Positions 50,381-58,892 of a stretch of DNA of 64,000 bases are shown in pieces; within the stretch, counting starts at the first letter, position 1; every line of letters starts with the position of its first letter. Below the pieces are notes generated by a model, which was given only the letters and a program-made list of their open reading frames with translations, did not search any database and was not told the DNA's origin. Source of the DNA: Paenibacillus_E qinlingensis (GTDB lineage: Bacteria > Bacillota > Bacilli > Paenibacillales > NBRC-103111); NCBI RefSeq assembly GCF_028746185.1, contig NZ_JAQIVH010000015.1, positions 62,001-126,000 on the forward strand, read 5' to 3'. A program made the translations under genes and the position numbers.

Positions 50381-51265
50381 CTAACCTTGCTTAAAAAAAG
50401 CAATCACAAACTCACGGAAATGAATGGCCGCCTGTGAGAGGTAGTGCTTGCGATTCCAGGCGATGCCGAAGGTACGGTGACAGTAGGGTTCTGTTATTTT
50501 TAACTGAACGGTGTCAGGATTGGAAGCTCTTCTCCCTAGGGAGAGTGGTAGGGTGAAAGTAATGCCGAGCCCCATTTCGACTAGCGTTTGAATCGCACTG
50601 ACTTCCTCAAGCTCGAACGCGATGCGCGGTTCGAACCCCGCTTGTCGGCAGAAACCATCTGTAATTTCCCGAAAATTCGCTTGAGAGGACAGAGAGATGA
50701 AGGGTTCATTAGCTGCTTCTATTAAGCGTATGCTGTCTCTGGACGCAAAACGGTGTCCCTGCGGGACGGTCAAATACAGCTCTTCTTCAACGAGCGTAAG
50801 CCATTCAATATCTGGTCCGATTACCGGTGTGGAAGAAATGCAGAAATCAATTTCGGCATTCTCGAGATCGTTTCTCATTTCCAAGGCAGAAGCCAGCTGA
50901 CGTTGGATGACTCTGACATGGGGGTGGATCGTCAAGAATTCTTTGAGAAGAGTCGGCAGCACGTAAGGAAGGGACACAAAAAGGGAAACGACGCCATGGT
51001 CGAGTCCAGCCATATCCTTGATCTCCCGCTCACCTTCTTTCAACTCCAGAAAAGCTTGCTCAACGCGGCGGAGATACGTCTTCCCGAAGGCATTTAATTT
51101 CACATGCCGGCCTTGACGCTCGAACAAAGGGAGACCTAACTTTTTCTCCAGCCGCTGGATGGAGTTGCTGAGTGAAGGTTGTGAGACATTGAGTTCTTTG
51201 GCAGCTTGGGTCATATGCTCAAGGCGTGCGACGGTCTGAAAATAATGAAGCTGTAGGAATTCCAT
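50381..51265 (-). CDS. LysR-family transcriptional regulator
   Basis: A 294-residue regulator: N-terminal winged helix (MEFLQLHYFQTVARLEHMTQAAKELNVSQPSLSNSIQRLE, about 1-60) and a periplasmic-binding-like effector domain. Divergent from the MFS gene at 51461 across 195 bp, so that transporter is its likely target; convergent with the exporter gene. Confidence 0.95.
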   Translation of the reverse strand: MEFLQLHYFQTVARLEHMTQAAKELNVSQPSLSNSIQRLEKKLGLPLFERQGRHVKLNAFGKTYLRRVEQAFLELKEGEREIKDMAGLDHGVVSLFVSLPYVLPTLLKEFLTIHPHVRVIQRQLASALEMRNDLENAEIDFCISSTPVIGPDIEWLTLVEEELYLTVPQGHRFASRDSIRLIEAANEPFISLSSQANFREITDGFCRQAGFEPRIAFELEEVSAIQTLVEMGLGITFTLPLSLGRRASNPDTVQLKITEPYCHRTFGIAWNRKHYLSQAAIHFREFVIAFFKQG

Positions 51266-51460
51266 ATGTGGATCCTCGCTTTCTGATTGGCGATAAAATG
51301 TACATCTAAACGCGGTCGCTCATCTTTGAATGGCCTCGATAGAAATTTTCTCATAACTTTGATGTGATCATTCTATCATATAATATGTATTATACTTTAT
51401 TGATTATCCCTCTTATACTAGTTCAACAGACAGAAAACCTTTGTGGAGAATGGAGCACAT

Positions 51461-52684
51461 ATGTTGACTAGAGAGAGAATTTGGACGAAAAATTTTGTTG
51501 TCGTATGTATGAGCAGTTTTTTCATGTTTCTTACCTTTTATATTTTAGCTACGGCATTTCCCCTATATGTAAAGGATAGTTTGCACGGTGATCAACAGCA
51601 GATGGGATTGTCGATTACGATTTATGTCATCGGCGGGGTGTTGATTAGGCCATTCTCAGGGCAATGGGTAGATCGATATGGTAAGAAGAAAATGGCCATC
51701 ATCGGAATGGTCATTTTCTTATTGGCTTGCATCAGCTATTTCGGTGCGAAGGGGATGTTCATGTTTCTGGTAATTCGCCTCATTCACGGCATGAGCTATG
51801 CGATCGCTTCGACAGCGACGAGTACGATTGCATCGTCACTCGTTCCCAATTCACGTCAAGGTACGGGAATGGGCTATTTCAGCATGTTCATGAGTGTCGG
51901 GATGGTTATCGGGCCTGCGCTGGGTCTATTTTTATGGAAAGATAAGGACATCCATGTATTGCTCTTGGCGATTTGCGTGATTGCTGCGCTCTCACTCCTC
52001 TTCACGCTGGGTATGAGAGTGCCGAAGGAAAGCCAAGAAGCGTTGCAGTCTGTGGAGCCTAAAAAACGGGAGAAACGACGCTTGCAATGGAGTGATTTTA
52101 TCGAACCCAAAGCGCTGCCTATTTCGGTAGTGGGATATATTCTAGCTTTTGCCTATAGCTCTTTATCTGGCTTTATGTCCTCGTTTACGGTAGAAATTCA
52201 TCAATCTCAAGTTGCTGGTACGTTCTTTGTCGTGTTTGCGCTGATGATCGTGGTTTTCCGGCCGCTGATTGGGAAAATATTCGACTCATATAACGAGCAT
52301 TATCTGTATTATCCCGGAATTATCTTGTTTGCAGTAGGTATGCTCCTGTTAAGCCAAGCGCACTCGGCAACGATGGTTTTGGTAGCGGGAGTCATCATGG
52401 GCGTAGGTTATGGTGCGCTTTTACCGTGTTTCCAAGCTTTAGCGATGAAACTGGCCCCTGAACACCGCAGAGGGAGTGCAACAGGGACTTTTTTCTTGCT
52501 GTTTGACCTTGGGTATGGCTTAGGGTCTTATGTCATGGGAATGATCGCTACCGTGTCGGATTATCGCATGATGTATGTCGTCGCAGGGCTCGTTCCGTTG
52601 CTATCCGCGGCTTTGTACTATGTGCTGCACCACCGTCCACGAGCGAAGATACAACTCCATAATCAGAATGCCAAGTTAGTCTAA
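51461..52684 (+). CDS. MFS transporter (12-helix, DHA1-like)
   Basis: A 407-residue major facilitator. Motif A loop GQWVDRYGKKKMAIIG (~64) and a second-half counterpart GKIFDSYNEHYLYYPG. GLV-type helices and RGSATGTFFLLFDLGYGLGSY are typical of YfkF/YwoG-type carriers. ATG 51461 with GGAG six bases upstream. Probably regulated by the divergent LysR protein. Substrate unknown. Confidence 0.9.
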   Translation: MLTRERIWTKNFVVVCMSSFFMFLTFYILATAFPLYVKDSLHGDQQQMGLSITIYVIGGVLIRPFSGQWVDRYGKKKMAIIGMVIFLLACISYFGAKGMFMFLVIRLIHGMSYAIASTATSTIASSLVPNSRQGTGMGYFSMFMSVGMVIGPALGLFLWKDKDIHVLLLAICVIAALSLLFTLGMRVPKESQEALQSVEPKKREKRRLQWSDFIEPKALPISVVGYILAFAYSSLSGFMSSFTVEIHQSQVAGTFFVVFALMIVVFRPLIGKIFDSYNEHYLYYPGIILFAVGMLLLSQAHSATMVLVAGVIMGVGYGALLPCFQALAMKLAPEHRRGSATGTFFLLFDLGYGLGSYVMGMIATVSDYRMMYVVAGLVPLLSAALYYVLHHRPRAKIQLHNQNAKLV

Positions 52685-52765
52685 ATGAGAGAACGGGCAT
52701 AAAAACGTAAGCTTTTCCTCAAAATAAACCATGTTCGAGAATTGTTTGCAGAGGAGAAGGTTTTT

Positions 52766-53419
52766 ATGAAACGAAGGTTCTTAGTAGTAACGCTGCTTGT
52801 AACGATGGTTCTGTCTTTCACTTTACTTCCGATTGGCGCACATGCTGCTGGGAAAGAGCCTGGTTCTGCACTTTGTATAACTCCTTCGAAGGTCAAGCTT
52901 AATCAAGACTTGCGGAGACTTTGGGTCGATCATGTGGGCTGGACAAGGAGCTACACCATTAGTGCGATTGCTGGGGTTGAGGATCAGAAAGACGTGTTGG
53001 ATAGGCTGCTGAAGAATCAGCAGGACATCGGTGATGCAGTGAAGCCTTTTTATGGAGAGGCGGCCGGGAATAAGTTAGCTGAACTGTTGAGGGAGCACAT
53101 CCAATTAGCAGGAGGCGTAATAGATGCGGCTAAGGCTGGTAATCAAGCTGAACTAGCCAAATTTAATAAAGAGTGGTACCGGAATGCGGATGATATCGCC
53201 AAATTTCTAAGCGCCGCTAACCCGAACTGGTCACAGAAAGAACAGCAGGACATGCTGTACGCACACTTGCAGTTCGTTACGGATCAAGTCACCGCGAGGC
53301 TGAAAAAGGATTGGAAAGCGGATATTCTTGCCTTCGACAAAGGGGAAGATCATATGATTATGTATGCCGACATGTTGTCGAATGGGATTATCAAGCAGTT
53401 CCCAGATAAGTTCAAATAA
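52766..53419 (+). CDS. Secreted protein of unknown function, helical
   Basis: A 217-residue protein with a clear signal peptide (RRFLVVTLLVTMVLSFTLLP, cleavage after AHA near residue 29). The mature part is predicted helical, with several His residues in helices (LWVDHVGWTRSY, LREHIQLA, MLYAHLQFV, DHMIMYADM). It looks like a four-helix bundle but I do not recognise the family. ATG 52766 with AGGAGAAGG upstream. Own terminator follows. Confidence 0.8.
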   Translation: MKRRFLVVTLLVTMVLSFTLLPIGAHAAGKEPGSALCITPSKVKLNQDLRRLWVDHVGWTRSYTISAIAGVEDQKDVLDRLLKNQQDIGDAVKPFYGEAAGNKLAELLREHIQLAGGVIDAAKAGNQAELAKFNKEWYRNADDIAKFLSAANPNWSQKEQQDMLYAHLQFVTDQVTARLKKDWKADILAFDKGEDHMIMYADMLSNGIIKQFPDKFK

Positions 53420-53449
53420 GTCCCACAACTTCACATAAGTACGTACCCC

Positions 53450-53487
53450 AAGCTGATACTGGTTGCATCCAGTGTCGGCTTGTTTTG
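53450..53487 (+). terminator. Terminator after the secreted helical protein gene
   Basis: CAAGCTGATACTGG pairs with CCAGTGTCGGCTTG (G-T pairs included), then TTTTG. Confidence 0.85.
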
Positions 53488-53583
53488 TGCTTAATCGTGC
53501 GCAGATTGGGGCCGTCGTGCTATAATCGTGCCATATGAACGAGAGGAGAGGAAACGTCGAAACTTGTCGACTTTTCACGCCAT

Positions 53584-54171
53584 ATGGATATCAAAGAGCT
53601 CTTATCCTATTTAACCGAAGAGAATCTAATGCTAGTTCTGGACAAATACCGTTCATTCGGTCCGTTGCCCGGGCTGCTGCTCCCTTTTATGAAATCTTTC
53701 ATTCCACCGCTCCCAACACTGGTGATCATTAGTGTAAATGCGGCTGTGTACGGATTATGGCTCGGTTTTTTGTACTCCTGGATCGGTATTGTGTGCGGTT
53801 GCTTAGTAACGTTTGCGATTGTGAAAAAGGTGGCGGGCCACCCGTATCTCGTGCGCTGGTCGCAGAAACCAAACGTCCAAAAAAGCCTCAACTGGGCGCG
53901 GCGCCAAGCGTTCAATTACGTCTTTATCCTTAGTTTATTTCCTTTGGGACCCTTCGTGGTCATTAATATGGCGGCGGGGCTGGTGCGGATGCGGTTCCGC
54001 TCCTTCCTAGTGGCGGTTGCTGCGGGGAAAGCGGTGATGGTTATGTCCGTTAGCTTTATTGGTTACGATCTGAAGCGGTTCATGGATCATCCCTATCAGC
54101 TTATTTACGTGGCGTTATTCATTGCGATTTCTCTGTTTATTAGCAAAAAAGTAGAAAAACGATTTATGTGA
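53584..54171 (+). CDS. TVP38/TMEM64 (DedA-related) membrane protein
   Basis: A 195-residue integral membrane protein with about five helices. The family region spans ISVNAAVYGLWLGFLYSWIG to LFPLGPFVVINMAAGLVRMRFRSFL, which includes the conserved Arg and Pro-Gly elements. DedA/TVP38 proteins are linked to lipid scrambling and membrane potential. The ATG has no good ribosome site; GAGGAGAGG lies about 40 bases upstream in front of a possible short upstream frame. Confidence 0.85.
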   Translation: MDIKELLSYLTEENLMLVLDKYRSFGPLPGLLLPFMKSFIPPLPTLVIISVNAAVYGLWLGFLYSWIGIVCGCLVTFAIVKKVAGHPYLVRWSQKPNVQKSLNWARRQAFNYVFILSLFPLGPFVVINMAAGLVRMRFRSFLVAVAAGKAVMVMSVSFIGYDLKRFMDHPYQLIYVALFIAISLFISKKVEKRFM

Positions 54172-54185
54172 TTAGATACCGTAAA

Positions 54186-54257
54186 ATACCCCGCCTTGCA
54201 GCAGGGCTCGTTTCCCGTTTTAAAGGGAGCGAAGCCTGAGCAGAGGCGGGGTATTTT
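54186..54257. terminator. Long bidirectional terminator
   Basis: AAATACCCCGCCT and AGGCGGGGTATTT form the base. Inner CAGGGCTCG/CGAAGCCTG and TTCCC/GGGA stems follow inward. T run on the + strand. Confidence 0.88.
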
Positions 54258-54270
54258 TGCATAGTAAGAT

Positions 54271-55386
54271 TTATACGCTGGAGTCGCTCCACACCCTGAT
54301 AGTTAAGTTCGGATAGTTAAGTGCCAGCTCATCGCTTTCCTTTTGGATTAAACTGAAGTCAAACGGCTGGTGAAATATATCGCGATCTGGCAAAAAAGTC
54401 ACACTCGTTCCTGTTTCCTTGGTCACTCCTACCGTTTGAACCACACTCTGAGGGATACCATGCTTATAGTGTTGCTGAAAAATGCAACCATCCCGCTTGA
54501 TCGTGACAGCAAGTTTGCTGGACAGTGCGTTGACGACGGGCATGCTGATACCTTTTTCACTGCCTGGGGCGAAGAACTGGGCACTCCCGCGCAGGTGGCT
54601 CATATCCGTCAGAACAGATTGAACACGAGGTAATTCTACACCAGGCAAGGCATCAACAGGGATGCCACGGCCATTGTCCGAGACAGTTATACTGCCATCC
54701 TCATGTAAAATGAGACTAGTCTCCGTACATGTGCCATGCTGATGCTCCAATAGGGAGTTCTCCACGACAGCCCATAGCAGCAGGTGCGGGTTATAGACAT
54801 CATCGGCCCCGCCTAGGTAGGCAGGGGCATTCGTTCGTACCTCTGTCATTGCGATGTAGTCTGTTGTATCCATTAGATCTGAAGTCGCGGCCAGGAGTAA
54901 AAGCAGAGGAAGTACGCGATGTCCTGGAATCGCATACGTTCCGCCTCGCTCTTCTTGGACGAGCAAATCCGCGCCAACTAAGGCTTTCATATGATGATAA
55001 AGCTGGCCCGTTGTTCCCATATTCAAGCGTTCCACAAGCTCGGGTCCGTTTAGAGGCTCTTGTAATACTAATCGTAAAATATCCAATCTTTGCTTATGCG
55101 CAAGCGCTACTAACACTTTGGCCGATTTATCGCCATCGAGTTGGAGCAACTGGCTGACTTGTTTGTCCTGCAGCTCCCAACGGTAGCTCGCATTCTCTCC
55201 CCGATACTGCCCAGAATAAAATAAACGGCCTAGCTCAGCCGAAGCGAAGGTCTCTTGGGTGTGTGTCATAGGAGGGGGGGATTCCTGTGCATCCCGTTTC
55301 AGTAATTGCTGAACTAACTGTCCCAGTTGGTTCATTTGTGTTTGCAAAGCATCTAACTCATTGCCATAATCTCGTGTTGTGGTCAA
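54271..55386 (-). CDS. ArsR-type HTH fused to a GyrB/Hsp90-like GHKL ATPase domain
   Basis: A 371-residue cytosolic protein with an unusual architecture. Residues 1-35 form a short coiled coil (LDALQTQMNQLGQLVQQLL). Residues ~85-165 are an ArsR-type winged helix (LAHKQRLDILRLVLQEP, PELVERLNMGTTGQLYHHMKAL). Residues ~195-371 align with the GyrB/ParE ATP-binding domain: WAVVENSLLE (N box), LILHEDGSITVSDNGRGIP (~234-242), PVVNALSSKL, and TGTSVTFLPD (~324). Compared with GyrB, the general-base Glu two residues before VVDN is Ala, and the glycine lid GGLHGVG is GSEKGIS. ATP binding is plausible and hydrolysis doubtful. TTG 55386 is preferred because AGAGGTGATC stands upstream. Likely a nucleotide-sensing repressor (inference). 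Confidence 0.82.
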   Translation of the reverse strand: MTTTRDYGNELDALQTQMNQLGQLVQQLLKRDAQESPPPMTHTQETFASAELGRLFYSGQYRGENASYRWELQDKQVSQLLQLDGDKSAKVLVALAHKQRLDILRLVLQEPLNGPELVERLNMGTTGQLYHHMKALVGADLLVQEERGGTYAIPGHRVLPLLLLLAATSDLMDTTDYIAMTEVRTNAPAYLGGADDVYNPHLLLWAVVENSLLEHQHGTCTETSLILHEDGSITVSDNGRGIPVDALPGVELPRVQSVLTDMSHLRGSAQFFAPGSEKGISMPVVNALSSKLAVTIKRDGCIFQQHYKHGIPQSVVQTVGVTKETGTSVTFLPDRDIFHQPFDFSLIQKESDELALNYPNLTIRVWSDSSV

Positions 55387-55412
55387 ACAGATCACCTCTT
55401 CTGAATTCTAAT

Positions 55413-55438
55413 ATTATTTAATTACGTAATTACATAAT
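55413..55438. promoter_or_regulatory. 26-bp palindrome upstream of the ArsR/ATPase gene (probable operator)
   Basis: The core TAATTACGTAATTA (55419-55432) is perfect and is extended by ATTAT (55413-55417) and ATAAT (55434-55438) with a single mismatched pair. It lies 27-52 bp before the start codon in an AT-rich promoter region, the expected site of ArsR-type autorepression. Confidence 0.75.
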
Positions 55439-55496
55439 AACATAATAAGGTTATCCAAGGGAAGGGGGGAGGGTCACGGCACGGGCAGAAATTATA

Positions 55497-55688
55497 AAAT
55501 AAATGGATTTCATGCAGCTAATTTTGCTGTGCATGCCACTTTGAGGCGATTAACAGGAAAAAGTACAGCTAAATGGGCACATTTAAGCGGAATGAGGGGA
55601 ATAGAGAGGAATTAGATGGAGTTTTTCCATCTAGATTAGGAAAACGGTTATATACGAAGAAATTAGCTGTAAGAAATCCATCTAAAGT
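55497..55688. repeat. Four-palindrome intergenic element, family A, copy 3
   Basis: Centres near 55510, 55561, 55623 and 55674 (51, 62, 51). Unit 1 is AAATGGATTTCATGCAGCTA; unit 3 AGATGGAG...TCCATCTA; unit 4 reversed (TTAGCTGTAAGAAATCCATC). It fills the middle of the 402-bp gap between the ArsR/ATPase and DUF421 genes. Confidence 0.86.
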
Positions 55689-55770
55689 TGGGTAGGGAGC
55701 TCCAGTTGGCCCCTAGAGGGGGCGGAACAATGGAACAGCCATATAACCTGCACAGCTAAAAAGCCAAAAG

Positions 55771-55815
55771 AAAAAGACGATTCAACGCTTAATGCAGCGT
55801 CAATTCGCCTTTTTC
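55771..55815 (-). terminator. Terminator overlapping the end of the DUF421 gene
   Basis: On the reverse strand AAAAGGCGAATTGACGCT pairs with AGCGTTGAATCGTCTTTT (with G-T pairs and mismatches); T-rich tail follows. Confidence 0.65.
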
Positions 55816-56523
55816 TTGCGTGTCCATCTCCGTGTACACGCGGACTTGGTCTTGGTCGTCTATCGTAGCGAGCACGACGTGCCCCATATCAACCTGTAAA
55901 GCTTGCATTTGCGCCTCCAGCCAAGCTAGATCTTTCCCCTGCTGTGCGAGCAGCTTTTTATCATAGGCGCCTTGTATGATCAGTGGCTTCACGAGGGAGA
56001 AAGCATCGCTGGGGATGGCCATATCTTTGGCGGTCACCGTTTGATGCTGCGGCTCAAGGAATACGGAAACCATTCCGCCTGGCTCCCACAAAGCGAGCGC
56101 CACTTTCTCGATATCCTCCACTTGTTGCTTGCGAAGCTCAGAGAAGAGGTGGTCGACCGAGATTTTGGCTTTGCGCAGGCCACCCATGCGAAGCTTTCCG
56201 TGTTCAATAAGCGTCAGGGGTGACGGTTCAAAGAGATGTTTGAGGAAGTTCCATTTGAGACTCAGCCAAGAGGTTATGAGATAGAGCACTACGAGCGCAA
56301 CGGTCGTGATCATGGATCCTATTAAACCTAGATGCTCATCAGAGAGCGGGTGTGCCATGATATTACCTAGAATGAGAGCAATGACGAAGTCGAGAAAACG
56401 CAGCTGAGAGATCGAGCGTTGGCCTAAGGCTTTGGCGGTGATGAGCAGAAAAAAGTAGCCTACGACTGCACGTAAAATCCACTGCATGATAGTCAGTGAT
56501 TCTTGACTGTGAAAGAAGTCCAA
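55789..56523 (-). CDS. DUF421 / YetF-family membrane protein
   Basis: A 244-residue protein. Three N-terminal helices (about 12-95) contain the family segment ITAKALGQRSISQLRFLDFVIALILGNI. The cytosolic DUF421 domain follows (PSPLTLIEHGKLRMGGLRKAKISVDHLFSELRKQ). Homologues are common in spore formers; function unknown. TTG start proposed, with GGAG about 11 bases upstream; start uncertain. Confidence 0.9.
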   Translation of the reverse strand: MDFFHSQESLTIMQWILRAVVGYFFLLITAKALGQRSISQLRFLDFVIALILGNIMAHPLSDEHLGLIGSMITTVALVVLYLITSWLSLKWNFLKHLFEPSPLTLIEHGKLRMGGLRKAKISVDHLFSELRKQQVEDIEKVALALWEPGGMVSVFLEPQHQTVTAKDMAIPSDAFSLVKPLIIQGAYDKKLLAQQGKDLAWLEAQMQALQVDMGHVVLATIDDQDQVRVYTEMDTQEKGELTLH

Positions 56524-56625
56524 GGGGCGTCACACTCCGAAGATAAGGTAAATGCTCCCTATAACGTACCCTTATAAAGGAGCAGCTATCCGCAGTTAGC
56601 AAGGGTGCATCCCCCAATGCGGCTC

Positions 56626-57477
56626 TTACGCGCCGCTGGTGAGTCCGACCTGCTCCTCGCTCCAAGCCCAAAGTTGACGAGCTAGCGCGTCGTCTTTGGC
56701 TCGGGCGGAAACAGGCGCAATCGCCCGTCTGTAGAAGTACTCGCCGCTGACCGTCTGCACGTCCGGGCTTGAGGCCAGAAACACCGCCGTGTCCGCGCCC
56801 TGCGCCGCCGTCAAGAAAAACGGCCGCATCATCGCATGCACGGCCTTTCCAAACCCGGTGTCGCGATCGACACCGATGTTCGTGGCCACGGCTCCCGGAT
56901 GGAGCGAGTTGGCCGTGGCTGAAGTGCCTGCGAGCCGCTTCGCGAGCTCGCGGGTGAACAAGATATTCGCCAGCTTCGACTGGGCGTATCCGTTCCAGAC
57001 CCGGAACCCTCGCTGAAGGTGAGGGTTCGCCCAATCGATGCGCCCGATTTTGTGGGCGCCGGAAGAGACATTGACGATCCGCCCCTGCGGAGCGCGGATG
57101 ATAGCGTCCAGCAGAAGCTGGGTCAGCAGAAAGTGGCCGAGATGGTTGACACCCATCATGGACTCGAAGCCATCTGCTGTGGTTTTCCGCTTCACGGTGA
57201 CGACACCAGCGTTGTTTACGAGCACATCCAACACGTCGTATTTGGCAAGAAACGCCGCCGCAAAAGCGCGAATGCTCGCCAGTGACGCGAGGTCACAGAG
57301 CATCAGCTCAATGCGCTCGGAGCCGCTCTGGCGACGTGCTTCGGTGAGCGCCTGCTCGCCTCTTTGCTTGCTGCGGCAGAGCATAATGACGTTGGCGCCT
57401 AGCTTAGCCAATGCCACTGTTGTGGCAAGGCCCATGCCGGAGTTAGCTCCGGTGATGAGTACCGTTTTATTATGCAT
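56626..57477 (-). CDS. Short-chain dehydrogenase, retinol-dehydrogenase-like
   Basis: A 283-residue SDR: TGANSGMGLATTVAL for cofactor, VNNAGVV, GVNHLGHFLLTQLL, catalytic Ser in NVSSGAH and YAQSKLAN for Tyr/Lys. This branch (RDH/WWOX-like) acts on lipophilic carbonyls. ATG 57477 follows AAAGGAGG; the longer frame to 57534 is rejected. Its 5' half is GC-rich. Not closely similar to the two module SDRs. Confidence 0.92.
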   Translation of the reverse strand: MHNKTVLITGANSGMGLATTVALAKLGANVIMLCRSKQRGEQALTEARRQSGSERIELMLCDLASLASIRAFAAAFLAKYDVLDVLVNNAGVVTVKRKTTADGFESMMGVNHLGHFLLTQLLLDAIIRAPQGRIVNVSSGAHKIGRIDWANPHLQRGFRVWNGYAQSKLANILFTRELAKRLAGTSATANSLHPGAVATNIGVDRDTGFGKAVHAMMRPFFLTAAQGADTAVFLASSPDVQTVSGEYFYRRAIAPVSARAKDDALARQLWAWSEEQVGLTSGA

Positions 57478-57627
57478 CGCGGATCGCCTCCTTTTTTTCC
57501 AGTATAGCCCATGAGAAGAATCTTCGCATACCATCTTGCTTGAACGATGCTCGTTCGTTGAGTTTTCTTTTTATGTGTTAAACTAGTTGCAAAGAATTCA
57601 ATCAGTAGATGTGAGGAGCGTGTACAA

Positions 57628-58290
57628 GTGGAAGCGAAAAGAGCAGCAGCAGAGCTAGCAATTACGGAGATTCGAGATGGGATGATCGTCGGTTTGGGGA
57701 CGGGATCAACGGCCTATTGGGCGATTCAAGGGCTTGGTGTACGGGTGCAAAATGGTCTGCACATTCAGGCCGTAGCTACCTCAGTAGCCTCTGAGAACTT
57801 GGCTAAGGAGTTGGGGATCCCGCTTATTCCTTTTGCAGATATCTCAGAAATCGATGTCACGATAGATGGGGCCGACGAAGTCGACACGGCTTGGCACTTA
57901 ATCAAAGGCGGGGGAGGCGCGCTCCTGCGGGAGAAAATCGTCGCATTTTCAAGTAAAAAGCTGATAATCGTGGTGGATGAAAGTAAAGTTGTGCCGCAGC
58001 TCGGCGCATTTCCATTACCTGTTGAAGTTGTAAAGTTTGGCTATGAACTGACGATTCGGAAGCTCCAAGCACTAGGCTGCGAGCCGAAAGTTAGAACTGC
58101 TGACCATCAGCCATTTGTGACGGATAACGGGAATTATATTATCGATTGTCATTTCGGAAGCATCCCTAACCCCGCTGAGCTGCATCAGGTAATCAACGGG
58201 ATTCCGGGTGTTGTGGAGAATGGGCTTTTTATCGGGATGGCTAGTCAGGTAATCGTCGGGTATAAGGATGGTTCGGTGGGTAGGCTGTAG
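57628..58290 (+). CDS. rpiA: Ribose-5-phosphate isomerase A
   Basis: A 220-residue enzyme interconverting ribose-5-phosphate and ribulose-5-phosphate in the pentose phosphate pathway. GLGTGSTAYWAI, catalytic-region DGADEVD, KGGGGALLREKIVA and VVDESKVV are all present. GTG start with GAGGAG upstream. Single gene with a terminator. Confidence 0.97.
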   Translation: MEAKRAAAELAITEIRDGMIVGLGTGSTAYWAIQGLGVRVQNGLHIQAVATSVASENLAKELGIPLIPFADISEIDVTIDGADEVDTAWHLIKGGGGALLREKIVAFSSKKLIIVVDESKVVPQLGAFPLPVEVVKFGYELTIRKLQALGCEPKVRTADHQPFVTDNGNYIIDCHFGSIPNPAELHQVINGIPGVVENGLFIGMASQVIVGYKDGSVGRL

Positions 58291-58310
58291 GAGAATAACA
58301 TACCTAATAA

Positions 58311-58365
58311 GCGAAAAAGAGTTGCTCCACCATTCCGTTAAGGAATTGAGGGGCAACTCTTTCTA
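58311..58365 (+). terminator. Terminator after rpiA
   Basis: AAGAGTTGCTCC and GGGGCAACTCTT form the base with inner ATTCC/GGAAT; TTTCT tail. Confidence 0.85.
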
Positions 58366-58414
58366 TGTTTGAACGAGATTTATTTAGATGACTTGATTCG
58401 ATCAGACGTCACCC

Positions 58415-58608
58415 AATAATAACTGGAAAATGTACAGCTAATGTCGTCGTATTTCAACCAATTCGCAGATTAACTGGAAAAACTCCTGCTATTTCGGCTG
58501 TTAGGTGCCATTCTGGATCAAATGCTTCAGATTAGCTGTAGGAAATCCAGATATTCGTCTCAAAAGGCTCATTCCGCTAAATTTAACTACAGAAAATCCA
58601 TCTATTCC
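58415..58608. repeat. Four-palindrome intergenic element, family A, copy 4
   Basis: Centres near 58430, 58481, 58543 and 58594 (51, 62, 51). Units 1 and 2 are forward (TAACTGGAAAATGTACAGCT; TTAACTGGAAAAACTCCTGC). Units 3 and 4 are inverted (TTAGCTGTAGGAAATCCAGA; TTAACTACAGAAAATCCATC). This copy shows the dyad layout most clearly. Confidence 0.87.
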
Positions 58609-58613
58609 ACAGG

Positions 58614-58838
58614 AGCTCCACCGCTAGAGCGGAGGAGGTGTTAGATTGGTTGCAGTCTGCTTGTAGCTCCGCCGCTAGGGTGGAGGAGGTGTTAGATTGG
58701 TTGCAGTCTACTTGTAGCTCCACCGCTAGAGCGGAGGAGGTGTTAGATTGGTTGCAGTCTGCTTGTAGCTCCGCCACTAGGGCGGAGGTGTGTGCGAATG
58801 GGTGTACGCTACCTGTCACTCTGCCGTTGGGCAGAGGA
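58614..58838. repeat. Five GC-rich palindromes on a 51-bp period
   Basis: Units of CTCCRCCGCTAGRGYGGAG type, with turn points at 58623, 58674, 58725, 58776 and 58826 (51, 51, 51, 50). The first four are joined by a near-identical 30-bp spacer beginning GTGTTAGATTGGTTGCAGTC. The fifth is diverged (CTCTGCC...GGCAGAG) but a perfect 7-bp stem. The array directly follows family A copy 4 and ends 54 bp before the DinB gene. A reverse-strand frame with 17-residue repeats crosses it but has no ribosome site or recognisable product. Confidence 0.85.
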
Positions 58839-58892
58839 CGAATAGGCGTAAGCAGGTGTACATGGTGGTGTTGAACCTGCAAGAGGCACCGC

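Noticed and set aside
54271..55386. Truncated gyrB/parE pseudogene
   Set aside because: The frame is intact with its own HTH domain, start site, promoter palindrome and terminator, so it is a separate protein family and not a decayed topoisomerase.
58614..58838. CRISPR array
   Set aside because: The 51-bp repeats include near-identical spacers and palindromic cores; there are no unique spacers and no cas genes nearby.
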